A stretch of DNA of 64,000 bases, from NCBI GenBank assembly GCA_002327255.1, contig DCUM01000204.1, positions 1 to 64,000 of the forward strand. The letters are read 5' to 3'. Numbering within the stretch: position 1 is the first letter of the stretch; each line of letters opens with the position of its first letter. Made by a program: the position numbers and the translations under genes. A model generated the notes under the pieces. It saw only the letters and a list, made by a program, of their open reading frames with translations, was not told where the DNA came from and made no database searches. This DNA is from a bacterium UBA2214 (lineage in GTDB: Bacteria; Zhuqueibacterota; Zhuqueibacteria; Residuimicrobiales; Residuimicrobiaceae). Positions 23,750-32,299 of the stretch are shown piece after piece.

Positions 23750-24358
23750 ATGGAAAAGCTGTCACGAAAACAGGAGAAGGCACTGGCGTTGATCGCCAAA
23801 CGCACCCGCGAGCAGGGGTATCCGCCGACGCTGGCGGAGTTGACCGAGGAACTCGGGGCGGCCTCGAAAAACACCGCGGTCAAGTACCTGCGCATCCTCT
23901 CGCGCAAGGGCTATATCGTCTGGGAACGCAACAAGGCGCGGGGGATTCAGCTGACCGCCGATGCCGGCGGGGGCGAGGTGGGACTGCCGCTGATCGGCGC
24001 GGTGGCGGCCGGCGCGCCGTTGCTGGCCGAACAGAATATCGAACGCTATGTGACGGTGCCTTCCTGCTTGCTCCAGGCCAGTGCGCCGCATTTTCTCCTG
24101 CGCGTCGCCGGCCAGAGCATGCTCCAGGCCGGCATCCTGCCCGACGATCTCGTGGTGGTACGGGCGCAACCGCATGCGGCCGTGGGCGAAGTGGTGGTCG
24201 CCCTGATCGACGGGGAAGCCACGGTGAAACGGCTGGCGCAGAGCGCCGACCGCCTCTTTCTCAAGGCGGAAAATCCGGAATTTGCCGACATCCACCCGCA
24301 AGGGGAGTGGTCGATTCAGGGCAAGGTGGTGGCGCTGATCCGCGAAGCGGTGGTGTGA
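23750..24358 (+). CDS. lexA: SOS repressor LexA
   Basis: The 202-residue protein has an N-terminal winged-helix domain (about 1-70; TREQGYPPTLAELTEEL) and a C-terminal S24 self-cleaving peptidase domain. The cleavage site is Ala87-Gly88 in GAVAAGAPLL, the nucleophile Ser123 in GQSM, and the general-base Lys160 in EATVKRL. All residues for RecA-stimulated autocleavage are therefore present. The ATG at 23750 follows GGGAGGG; the open frame extends upstream to 23576 but that would cross the promoter. A palindrome at 23712-23731 is its likely own operator. It heads a locus with an ImuB-like protein and a DnaE2-like polymerase, which implies SOS control of mutagenesis. Confidence 0.95.
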   Translation: MEKLSRKQEKALALIAKRTREQGYPPTLAELTEELGAASKNTAVKYLRILSRKGYIVWERNKARGIQLTADAGGGEVGLPLIGAVAAGAPLLAEQNIERYVTVPSCLLQASAPHFLLRVAGQSMLQAGILPDDLVVVRAQPHAAVGEVVVALIDGEATVKRLAQSADRLFLKAENPEFADIHPQGEWSIQGKVVALIREAVV

Positions 24359-24365
24359 CAGGCGC

Positions 24366-24396
24366 CTGCAGCTCGACGCGTCTCGTCGACCTGCAG
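24366..24396. repeat. Stem-loop CTGCAGCTCGACG / CGTCGACCTGCAG
   Basis: The arms are 13 bp with one mismatch around a five-base loop, eight bases after the lexA stop. There is no T tract, so it may stabilise or process the mRNA rather than terminate it. Confidence 0.5.
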
Positions 24397-24636
24397 AACG
24401 GCGCTGTCCGGCTGTGCCTGCGATTTCGGCATTCTTCATTAAATGCAACGCGCTCGTCGATCGGCATGACAGCGCTGTCCTTAGGTGAAACGGCTTCTCA
24501 ACGCGGCGGCGAAACGGCAGGAAATGGAGTATACCGATACCAAATCTCCTTGGCGAACTGTCGCAAAAGGGGCTGCCGATCAGAAAGAAGACCATCCCCC
24601 GGCGCAAGGCGCGAAAAAGGGTGGAAGGGGAAAGGA

Positions 24637-24664
24637 AGAGAGAAGAGAGAAGAGAGAAGAGAGA
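24637..24664 (+). repeat. Four tandem AGAGAGA heptamers in a purine-rich tract
   Basis: A 28-base tandem repeat sits within a nearly all-purine tract (about 24617-24690) upstream of the ImuB-like gene. Its copy number may vary by slippage. It lies in the leader, so changes would alter spacing, not the protein. Confidence 0.5.
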
Positions 24665-24742
24665 ATGGAGAAGAGGGAAAAGGCCCCGGGTTCTGCCGCG
24701 CCTCTTACAGCAAACAGGGTGATTTCTTTGGACGGAAACTTT

Positions 24743-25906
24743 ATGTCGCGCACGATTTTGCATATCGACGTCAACGATTTTCCCGTGGCCGTGGAACGGG
24801 TGCTGGAGCCGCGCCTGCGGCAACGCCCCGTGGCCGTGGCGGTGGAGAGCGCCAGCCGCGCCCTCGTCGCCGCGCGTTCGCGCGAAGCGGCCGCCAACGG
24901 CGTGCAGCGCGGCATGCCCCTGCACCAGGCCCTGAAATACTGCCCGGATCTGACCGTGCTGCCCCCCAACGAAGCGCTCTATCACCGCGCCACAACCGCG
25001 CTGCTGCACCTCCTCGGTCAGTTCACGCCCGTCATCGAACCGCTGCGCTTCGGCCACGCCTACCTCGACCTCACCGGCTCCGGCCGCCTCTTCGGCAACG
25101 GCGTCGATGCCGCCGCCCGCGCCCAGCGCGAAATCCGCGACCGCCTCCGCCTCGACGCCGTCGCCGGCGTCGCCAGCAACAAACTGGTCAGCAAGGTCGC
25201 CTCCGATGTCATCACCGTCCGGAACCCGCAAACCGCCCTCTGCGACGTCCACTACGGCGAGGAACAACGCTTCCTCGCGCCGCTGCCGGTGGGCTATCTG
25301 CCCGGCGTGCAGAAAACCATCCGCGCCCAACTGACCGAACTCAACATCCACCGCATCCGGGAACTGGCGGGGATCAAATCCGAACACCTGCAGATGGTCT
25401 TCGGCCGCTTCGGCCTGCTGCTCTTCCAGCGCGCCCGCGGCATCGACGAGCGCCCGGTGATGCCGCCCCGGCGCAGCCCGGAGATCGTCGAAACCGTCGA
25501 ACTGGCCGACGACGGCAACGACTATGAAGCGTTGCGCCGCCTGACCTTCGCGCTGCTCGCCCGCGCCACCCGCCGCCTGCGCCGCGACCGCCTCTTCACC
25601 CGGCACCTGGGGGTGGAAATCCTCTATGGCGATCACCGCCGCGACACGGCGCAGACCCGCACCGCCGCAGCGCAAACCGACGCCGATCTCCTCGCCGTCG
25701 CCGAAACAACTTTGGGAAAGGCCCTGGCGCGGCGCGTGCGCGTACGCAAAATCACCCTGCGCCTCGGCGGCCTCGGCCCGGCCAGCGGCCAGCTCGGACT
25801 CTTTGCCGCCACCGAAAATCCCAAATATGCCGCGCTCACCGGCGCCATGGACAAAATCCGCGACCGCTTCGGCGATGCCGCCATCCGCTTCGGGTATGCC
25901 GCCTGA
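24743..25906 (+). CDS. imuB: ImuB-like Y-family polymerase homologue with substituted active site
   Basis: The 387-residue protein aligns along its length with DinB-type Y-family polymerases: palm start HIDVNDFPVAVE, helix-hairpin-helix region (about 180-215), little-finger domain and C-terminal DKIRDRFGDAAIRFGYAA. The first metal ligand (Asp9) is kept. The canonical DEAYLD motif reads GHAYLD: the two catalytic carboxylates are Gly104 and His105. The steric-gate Phe position is Pro14. It is therefore predicted inactive as a polymerase, like ImuB of the ImuA-ImuB-DnaE2 mutasome. Residues 350-354 (QLGLF) match the beta-clamp-binding motif that ImuB needs. Its start has GGACGGAA upstream. Codons are far more GC-rich at third positions than those of its neighbours. 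The symbol rests on these substitutions plus context. Confidence 0.8.
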   Translation: MSRTILHIDVNDFPVAVERVLEPRLRQRPVAVAVESASRALVAARSREAAANGVQRGMPLHQALKYCPDLTVLPPNEALYHRATTALLHLLGQFTPVIEPLRFGHAYLDLTGSGRLFGNGVDAAARAQREIRDRLRLDAVAGVASNKLVSKVASDVITVRNPQTALCDVHYGEEQRFLAPLPVGYLPGVQKTIRAQLTELNIHRIRELAGIKSEHLQMVFGRFGLLLFQRARGIDERPVMPPRRSPEIVETVELADDGNDYEALRRLTFALLARATRRLRRDRLFTRHLGVEILYGDHRRDTAQTRTAAAQTDADLLAVAETTLGKALARRVRVRKITLRLGGLGPASGQLGLFAATENPKYAALTGAMDKIRDRFGDAAIRFGYAA

Positions 25907-26026
25907 AACGGCGACAGGAGGGCGGCAATCCGGTGCGCCGGACAGCCCCGCAATGCAACGGAACGCCTGCAGAAAAAAGTTGATCTTTACCAAAATTATG
26001 CTAAATTGCTCCCTGGAGGCGCGACC

Positions 26027-26902
26027 ATGATCATCTCCGCCAGCCGCCGCACCGACATCCCGCGCTATTACGCCAAGTGGTTCATCCGCCGCGTGCGCGC
26101 CGGCCACTGCACCGTGCCCAATCCCTTCAATCCCGGACAGGTGCGCCGCGTCGACCTGCGCCCCGAAGCTGTCACCGCCCTGGTGTTCTGGACGCGGTTT
26201 CCAAAGCTGTTAATGCCCTATATACCGGAACTTGAACACAGGAAATTAAAGTTTTACTTTCAATATACCATCACGCGTTATCCCGATCGGTATGAACCCG
26301 GCGCACCGCCCGCGGAGGAGGCGATCGCCTGCTTTCGTTCCCTGGCCCGGCTGTTGGGCCCGGGACGCATGATCTGGCGCTACGACCCGATTTTTTTCAC
26401 GGATGAATGTGATCCGGACGATCATCTGCAGAACTTTGCACGCCTGTGCGCGCAGTTGCAGGGCTGCACCCGCAAGGTGGTGATCAGTTTTCTCGATGAA
26501 TACCGCCGCACGCGGAGCCGGATGCGCGCGGCGGGCGTGGCTTATCCGGGCGATCCCCTGCAACATCCGGGTCTGAAGCCCCTGCTGCAGGCCATGGTGG
26601 AGATCGCCGCGCATCATCACCTGGGCATCGAATCGTGCGCCGAACCCGAATGGCTGCAATCGTATGGCATTGCCACAGGCCGCTGCATCGATGAGCGATT
26701 GCTGCAATCCGAATTCGGGGTAAGAGTGGCCTATAAAAAGGATCCGGGACAGCGTCCCCTGTGCGGCTGCATGCCGAGCAGGGACATTGGCAGCAACAAT
26801 ACCTGTCCGGCCGGCTGCCTGTACTGCTATGCCACCCCAAATCCTGCTCAGGCGCAAGAACGCTTTTGCCGCCATGACGTGAAGGCGGAATCTCTCATTT
26901 AA
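26027..26902 (+). CDS. DUF1848 protein with C-terminal CX3CX2C cysteine cluster
   Basis: The 291-residue protein starts from an ATG preceded by GGAGG. It matches the DUF1848 family: N-terminal SASRRTDIPRYYAKWF, central TRFPKLL and WRYDPIFFTDE, and C-terminal CGC and NNTCPAGCLYCYA. Cysteines 246 and 248 are followed by 260, 264 and 267. The last three form CX3CX2C with a YCY ending, like the 4Fe-4S site of radical-SAM enzymes such as spore photoproduct lyase, but at the C-terminus instead of the N-terminus. The function is unknown; Fe-S binding is an inference. Its place between an ImuB-like protein and a DnaE2-like polymerase suggests a DNA-damage role. The 5' part shares the high GC of imuB; from about 26200 composition returns to normal. 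Confidence 0.8.
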   Translation: MIISASRRTDIPRYYAKWFIRRVRAGHCTVPNPFNPGQVRRVDLRPEAVTALVFWTRFPKLLMPYIPELEHRKLKFYFQYTITRYPDRYEPGAPPAEEAIACFRSLARLLGPGRMIWRYDPIFFTDECDPDDHLQNFARLCAQLQGCTRKVVISFLDEYRRTRSRMRAAGVAYPGDPLQHPGLKPLLQAMVEIAAHHHLGIESCAEPEWLQSYGIATGRCIDERLLQSEFGVRVAYKKDPGQRPLCGCMPSRDIGSNNTCPAGCLYCYATPNPAQAQERFCRHDVKAESLI

Positions 26903-26931
26903 TCCATTGGCCTCGAAAGGGAGTAACCACT

Positions 26932-28101
26932 ATGTCGAACGTGAAGATTATTCAATTTTCCAACAAAACCGCCCAGGATCGCCGTCTCTTGAAAGTATTC
27001 GTCGATTTTCACTGGAAACACTATGAGCACGATCCGCAGTACATCCCCCTGCTCGATTATGAGTATCTCGGATTCAAACTCCTCGGCATGACCGGTTTTT
27101 TTGAACCCGGCAATCTGTTCTTCAAGCATGGGGAAATGGTTTTTTTTCTGGCCCAGTGCGGCGATCACATCGTCGGCTGCTGCAACGCCTTTGTCAATCA
27201 TAATCACAACAAACACTGGAATGACAAGGTCGGCTTCTTCGGCCAGTTCGAAACCATCGATGACCAGGAGGTCGCTGAAGCGCTGTTGAACGCCGCAGCC
27301 ACCTGGCTGAGAAGCAAAGGCATGACCGCCATGCGCGGCCCGCAGAATCTGCCGGTCAACGAAGCCACCCCGGGGTGTCTGGTGGAGGGGTTCGACACCC
27401 GCCCCGTGGTCTATTATCATTACAACAAGCCCTATTATGAAAAGATTTTGCAAGCTTATCAGATGCAGGTGGTCAAACGCGTCAAATCCTGGGAAGTGCC
27501 CGTGGACCGGCCCATGGAGGAGAAGCTGGGGCGCGTCGGCAAAAAGGTGATGGAGCACTATGGCGTGCGCGTCGAAAACTGGGGAGAGCGGCCGTTGCCG
27601 GTGCGCAAGGAGGAGATGCTGCAGGTCTACAATGAGGCCTGGAATGACAACTGGGGCTATGTGCCCTTCACCCGGGAAGAGTTTTGCAAAAACATCGACG
27701 ATATGCAACTGATCATGGAAAAAGGTCTCTTTATCTTTGTCTATGTCAAGGATGAATTGGCCGCTTTTTTTGGCGGCGTGCCGAATATTTTTGAACGCAT
27801 GCAGCCGCTCTCCTGGTGCCGCCGTTGTGAATTTGTCCGCGCGGCGCGCATGCTGCTGTCCAGACACAAGATAAGAGGGTTCCGGCTCGGCTACATGGGC
27901 GTCCGGCCCAAATTCCGCCGGCTCGGCCTCGACGGCGTCATGTTGTGGCAGCAAAAGATCTTTGCGCAGCAGAAGGGTTACGACTATAGCGATCTCGGCT
28001 GGGTGCTGGAAGATAATGTGCTGATCATACGCGTCGTCGAAATGATGCAGGACGTCAGGCTCTCCAAAGTCTATGCCATTTTTCAAAAAGAGCTTGTCTG
28101 A
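26932..28101 (+). CDS. GNAT-fold N-acetyltransferase-like protein
   Basis: The 389-residue cytoplasmic protein starts from an ATG with GGGAG upstream. The C-terminal half has a GNAT-like core: strand FIFVYVKDELAAFFGGVPN, then YMGVRPKFRRLGLDGVMLW where the acetyl-CoA-binding R/Q-x-x-G/A loop is expected, and a final DLGWVLEDN strand. The N-terminal half also has a GNAT-like pattern (MVFFLAQCGDHIVGCCNAF), so two degenerate GNAT domains are possible. It resembles YghO-type hypothetical proteins. It starts 30 bases after the DUF1848 stop, and dnaE2 starts eight bases after its own stop, so it is translationally tied to the mutagenesis cassette. The substrate is unknown. Confidence 0.65.
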   Translation: MSNVKIIQFSNKTAQDRRLLKVFVDFHWKHYEHDPQYIPLLDYEYLGFKLLGMTGFFEPGNLFFKHGEMVFFLAQCGDHIVGCCNAFVNHNHNKHWNDKVGFFGQFETIDDQEVAEALLNAAATWLRSKGMTAMRGPQNLPVNEATPGCLVEGFDTRPVVYYHYNKPYYEKILQAYQMQVVKRVKSWEVPVDRPMEEKLGRVGKKVMEHYGVRVENWGERPLPVRKEEMLQVYNEAWNDNWGYVPFTREEFCKNIDDMQLIMEKGLFIFVYVKDELAAFFGGVPNIFERMQPLSWCRRCEFVRAARMLLSRHKIRGFRLGYMGVRPKFRRLGLDGVMLWQQKIFAQQKGYDYSDLGWVLEDNVLIIRVVEMMQDVRLSKVYAIFQKELV

Positions 28102-28109
28102 GCGCTGCG

Positions 28110-31100
28110 ATGTCCCCGGCAGGAGCTCCCGGTGGTTTTGTCCACCTGCATGTTCACTCCCATTACAGTCTGTGCCGGGGCGCCAATACCATCGCGGATA
28201 TCTGCCGCCGCGCCCGCGACATCGGCCTTTCTCATCTCGCCCTGACCGATACCAACGGCATCTACGGACTGGTGTGGTTTCTCCAGGAGGCGCGCGCGCA
28301 GGGTATCCAGCCCCTCATCGGCGCCTTTCTGCAGCACCAATCCAACCACGCGGTGATGCTGGCGAAAAATCGCGCCGGCTACCGCACGCTGTGCCGCACC
28401 CTGACCGCCCTGCACGGGGATGACCCTTTCGACCTCATCACCTGGCTGCAGCGCAACCGGGAGCAGACCATCCTCTTCAGCGACGATCTCCAGCTGCTCA
28501 CCGCCCTGACGGATTCCGGCGTGCGCGATGATCTCTACGCCGAGCTCATTCCGCACCGGCAACGCCACAAAATCCTGCAATTCGCACGCGAAAGGCATCT
28601 TCCGCCGCTGGCGAGCCAGGGCGCCTATTTTCTCGACCGCGCCGATTATGCGGTGCATCGCCTCCTGCGCGCCATCGATCTGAACACCACGCTGACCCGT
28701 ATTCCGGAGGCAGAACTGGCCGCGCCGCAGGCCTGTATGGCGACGCCGCGGGAGATGCAGCACTTTTTCCCGGATTGCCCGGAAGCCATCGAGAATACCC
28801 GCAAGATCGCCGCAGCATGCGCTTTCGATCTCGATTTCGGCGGCGCTATTTTTCCCTCTTTCAGCGGTCCGGATGGGGAGGATGCACAGACTTGTCTTCA
28901 GGATCAGGTCGAAAAAGGCGCCCTGTGGCGTTACGACGCCATCACACCTCCGGTTCAACAACGCATGGTGTATGAACTGGATCTCATCAACCGCAAGGGA
29001 TTCGCGCCCTATTTTCTGGTCGTCGCCGACGCCGTGCGCCAGGCGCCGCGCACCTGCGGACGCGGATCCGCGGCCGCCAGTCTGGTGAGCTATTGCCTCG
29101 GCATCACCCATGTCGATCCCATCAAATACGATCTTTTTTTCGAACGCTTTCTCAATCCGGGGCGCATCGATCCACCGGATATCGATGTCGATTTTCCCTG
29201 GGATGAGCGCGACGATATCATTGATTACCTCTTTCGCAAATATGGCCGGTCGTGCGTGGCCATGATCGCCAACCACAACGGCTTCAAGGCGCGCTCTGCC
29301 GTGCGTGAAATCGCCAAAGTGTATGGCCTCCCGGATCGCGAAATAGGCCTCATCACCAAAAAGCTGACCAGTTATTGGCAGCCCGGCAATCTTGAGGAAG
29401 TGATCGCCACCCATCCGGTTTTCCACGGCACGGAATTGCGTCCGCCGTGGCCCGAAATTTTGCAGATGGCAGATAAAATCCGCGGTTTTCCACGGCATCT
29501 TTCCATTCACTGCGGCGGCGTCGTCATCGCCCCGGATGGACTCGATCACTATTGTGCCGTGCAACCGGCCAAAAAGATACTTCAACCTGCCGGCGTTCTC
29601 TCCCGCGGCGACACGGGGCTGCCGCGGGCGCTCGAGCATGTGCAAGTGGTACACTGGGAGAAAGACCAGTCGGAAGAGATGGGTCTGGTGAAAATGGACA
29701 TCCTCGGCAACCGCTCCCTGGCCGTCATCCGCGATGCACGCCGTGCGGTGCTGGACAACTATGGCGTGGAACTGGACTTCAACCGCATCAATCCCCAGGA
29801 AGATGAAGCGACCCGGGCGTTGCTGGCGCGCGGCGACACCATCGGCGTCTTTTATGTGGAATCACCCGCCATGCGGCAGTTGCAACGCAAGACCGGCAAA
29901 GGCGACTTTGAACATCTGGTCATTCACAGCTCCATCATCCGGCCGGCCGCGGCGGTCTTCATTCAGGAATACGTCCGCCGTTTGCGCGGCGGCGCCTGGA
30001 CCCCCCTGCATCCGGCTGTGGAGGAGTTGCTCCGGGAAACCTATGGTATCATGGTCTATCAGGAGGACGTCTCGAAAGTCGCCATCGCTTTGGCCGATTT
30101 TGATGCATCCGGCGCCGACGAACTGCGCAAGATCGTCACCAAGAAAAACAAACATCGCCAGTTGGCTGATTATAAGGAGCGTTTTTTTTGCGGCGCCATG
30201 AAAAAAGGCGCCGACGCGGAGATGTGCGAAAAAATATGGGCGATGATCCTGAGTTTCGCCGAATACAGTTTTTGCAAGCCACATTCGGCCTCCTTTGCGC
30301 TGGTCTCCTGCCAGTCGGCCTATTTGCGCGTTCATTATCCGGCCGAGTTCATCGCCGCGGTGATCAGCAATCAGGGCGGTTATTATTCGACCTTTGCGTA
30401 TGTGTCGGAAGCGCGGCGCATGGGACTGGAAGTCCTGGCGCCGGACATCAACCAGAGTCTGCAGAAATACACGGGCGTGGAGCGTCAGGTGCGCGTGGGA
30501 TTGATGCAATTGAAGGGATTGTCGCAGCACGCCCTTGAAACCGTGCTGGCGGAGAGAGAAAAAAACGGGCCCTTTGCTTCTTTTTGCGATTTTTTGTCCC
30601 GCGTCACTTTGGATGCGACGGATATTGCTATCTTTATAAAGGCGGGATGCTTTGATATCCTCGAATCGGGACAAACCCGGCCGCAACTGGTATGGCATCT
30701 GCATGGGTGGCAGGCGCAGAAAAAAGCGTTATCCACTCCCGGCGCCACCCTTTCTCTCTTTGAGGCAGACACCCGAACACCGCAGGGACTTCCCGCTCCA
30801 CCCGCCTATTGTGCCGAGCAAGTGTGGCGGATGGAAGAAGAAATTCTCGGATTTCTGCTGTCGCAGCATCCGCTGATGCTGTATACGGCCAAAATTCAGC
30901 GCATCCCGCATGTCCGGGGTTGTGATTTGCAGCGGCATATCGGCAAACGGGTTCATACCATCGGCTGGCTCATCACCGCCAAGGTGGTCAGCACCCGGAA
31001 TAAAGACCTCATGGAATTCGTCAGTTTTGAAGACACGACGGCCATCTATGAGACCACTTTTTTCCCAAAAGCGTATGCCCGCTTCGCGCAGCGGATGAGC

Positions 31101-31187
31101 AACGATCGTCCCTTTCTGTTACAGGGCACAGTCGATGAACAATTTGGCGCCGTCTATCTGAATGTCGAAGAGATGAACTATTTGTGA
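28110..31187 (+). CDS. dnaE2: DnaE2-like error-prone DNA polymerase III alpha subunit
   Basis: The 1025-residue C-family polymerase is shorter than replicative DnaE (about 1160) and fits the DnaE2 size class. The N-terminal PHP domain starts FVHLHVHSHYSLCRG. Catalytic carboxylates are intact: PDIDVDF (about 356-360) and VKMDILG (Asp about 530), so it should polymerise DNA. Finger and tail motifs include CGRGSAAASLVSYCLG, SFAEYSFCKPHSASFALVS and a C-terminal OB fold. Encoded just below lexA and an ImuB-like protein, it is most likely the damage-induced translesion polymerase rather than the main replicase. A paralogous dnaE elsewhere in the genome would confirm this. The start is ATG eight bases after the GNAT gene. 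Confidence 0.88.
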   Translation: MSPAGAPGGFVHLHVHSHYSLCRGANTIADICRRARDIGLSHLALTDTNGIYGLVWFLQEARAQGIQPLIGAFLQHQSNHAVMLAKNRAGYRTLCRTLTALHGDDPFDLITWLQRNREQTILFSDDLQLLTALTDSGVRDDLYAELIPHRQRHKILQFARERHLPPLASQGAYFLDRADYAVHRLLRAIDLNTTLTRIPEAELAAPQACMATPREMQHFFPDCPEAIENTRKIAAACAFDLDFGGAIFPSFSGPDGEDAQTCLQDQVEKGALWRYDAITPPVQQRMVYELDLINRKGFAPYFLVVADAVRQAPRTCGRGSAAASLVSYCLGITHVDPIKYDLFFERFLNPGRIDPPDIDVDFPWDERDDIIDYLFRKYGRSCVAMIANHNGFKARSAVREIAKVYGLPDREIGLITKKLTSYWQPGNLEEVIATHPVFHGTELRPPWPEILQMADKIRGFPRHLSIHCGGVVIAPDGLDHYCAVQPAKKILQPAGVLSRGDTGLPRALEHVQVVHWEKDQSEEMGLVKMDILGNRSLAVIRDARRAVLDNYGVELDFNRINPQEDEATRALLARGDTIGVFYVESPAMRQLQRKTGKGDFEHLVIHSSIIRPAAAVFIQEYVRRLRGGAWTPLHPAVEELLRETYGIMVYQEDVSKVAIALADFDASGADELRKIVTKKNKHRQLADYKERFFCGAMKKGADAEMCEKIWAMILSFAEYSFCKPHSASFALVSCQSAYLRVHYPAEFIAAVISNQGGYYSTFAYVSEARRMGLEVLAPDINQSLQKYTGVERQVRVGLMQLKGLSQHALETVLAEREKNGPFASFCDFLSRVTLDATDIAIFIKAGCFDILESGQTRPQLVWHLHGWQAQKKALSTPGATLSLFEADTRTPQGLPAPPAYCAEQVWRMEEEILGFLLSQHPLMLYTAKIQRIPHVRGCDLQRHIGKRVHTIGWLITAKVVSTRNKDLMEFVSFEDTTAIYETTFFPKAYARFAQRMSNDRPFLLQGTVDEQFGAVYLNVEEMNYL

Positions 31188-31267
31188 TCGTGAAAAGCGG
31201 CTGCCGGCTTTGATACTTGAATACGAGTACGCCCTGTACAATCCCCGTTGAGATGACAGAGGAACAG

Positions 31268-32299
31268 ATGCACAACCTATCCCTACAGCGTTTCATTAAA
31301 GAACTGCCCAAAGTGGAATTGCATCTCCATCTGGAAGGCGCCATCCGTCCCGAGACGGCTCTGAATTTGATGCGCCGCAACCGTTCGGCCCCTTTGCCTG
31401 AAAACAGCGAACAGGTCAGGGCGTTATACCGTTTTGAGGATCTCTCCCAGTTTGTCCTCGCCATGCGTGCGGTCTCCAATCATATCCGCTCTCTGGAAGA
31501 TTTGCAAAATATCACGCAGGAAATGCTCAGCGATCTCATTGCGCAACACACCTTCTATGTCGAATTTGATTGTGCCCTGCAAAAATATATCGATCTGGGC
31601 TACCCCCTGGTGGAGATTCTCGAGGCGCTCCATGCGACGACGCAGGCCTTCCGGGAGCAGATTCATGCCCGCCTCATCGTCAATTTGCAGCGTTCCCATG
31701 GTTCTGACAAAACGGCCGCGCTGGTCGAGGAAGTAGCCCGCCTCAATCATCCCCTGGTCGCCGGGATCGGATTATCGGGGGATGAATCCAGATTTCCGCA
31801 AAAATGGTTTGTGCGCGCCTTTGCGGTGGCCCGGGAGGCGGGCCTGAAGCGTACCGTGCACGCCGGTGAAGCCCTCGGTCCGGAGAGCATCCGGGAGGCG
31901 CTCGACCTCCTGCATGCCCAGCGCATCGATCACGGCACGCAGGCCCATAAAGACGCGCATCTGCTGGAGCGTCTGAAAGCGGAGGGCATCCCCCTGACCC
32001 AGTGCATCAGCAGCAATGTGCGCTTGCATATCGTCGATCGCATCGAGGATCATCCCTTTGTGGATTACCTGCGCGGGGGTCTGGTGACGGCCTTGCACAC
32101 GGATGATCCACAGGTCTTTGGCATCTCATTGACATCAGAGTATGAACTGGCCGCCACAACCTTCGACCTCTCCCGTGAGGAAATCGTACAAATTCTGTTG
32201 AATGGCATCCAGGGTTCATTTATGCCCGATCGCATTCGCCACAGCCTGATCGGCCAATTCAAGGCCCTTTACGCCGATCAACACACCCTTTCAGCGTGA
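31268..32299 (+). CDS. add: Adenosine/adenine deaminase family protein
   Basis: The 343-residue zinc hydrolase converts adenosine to inosine (or adenine to hypoxanthine) in purine salvage. Zinc ligands and catalytic residues are visible: HLHLEG near residue 18, His and catalytic Glu in TVHAGEAL, RIDHG, and the Asp pair in LHTDDP. The start is an ATG with GAGGAA five bases upstream; earlier in-frame starts at 31253 (ATG) and 31217 (TTG) lack ribosome sites. It follows dnaE2 by 80 bases and may be independently transcribed. Adenosine versus adenine preference cannot be fixed by eye. Confidence 0.88.
   Translation: MHNLSLQRFIKELPKVELHLHLEGAIRPETALNLMRRNRSAPLPENSEQVRALYRFEDLSQFVLAMRAVSNHIRSLEDLQNITQEMLSDLIAQHTFYVEFDCALQKYIDLGYPLVEILEALHATTQAFREQIHARLIVNLQRSHGSDKTAALVEEVARLNHPLVAGIGLSGDESRFPQKWFVRAFAVAREAGLKRTVHAGEALGPESIREALDLLHAQRIDHGTQAHKDAHLLERLKAEGIPLTQCISSNVRLHIVDRIEDHPFVDYLRGGLVTALHTDDPQVFGISLTSEYELAATTFDLSREEIVQILLNGIQGSFMPDRIRHSLIGQFKALYADQHTLSA

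Larger units (their letters stand above)
24359..24742. other. Leader/intergenic region between lexA and imuB-like gene
   Basis: About 380 bases with no supported gene. It holds a strong stem-loop (24366-24396), a GGTGAAA half-site (24484) and a purine-only tract with four AGAGAGA repeats (24637-24664). The frame of the ImuB-like gene stays open back to 24485, but that extension is low-complexity and lysine/glutamate-rich (KEERREKREE), so I do not count it as protein. Confidence 0.5.

Noticed and set aside
23762..26107. Open minus-strand frame of 781 codons
   Set aside because: It is the antisense shadow of lexA and the very GC-rich ImuB-like gene; no ribosome site, low-complexity Ala/Gly/Arg composition and no recognisable domain.
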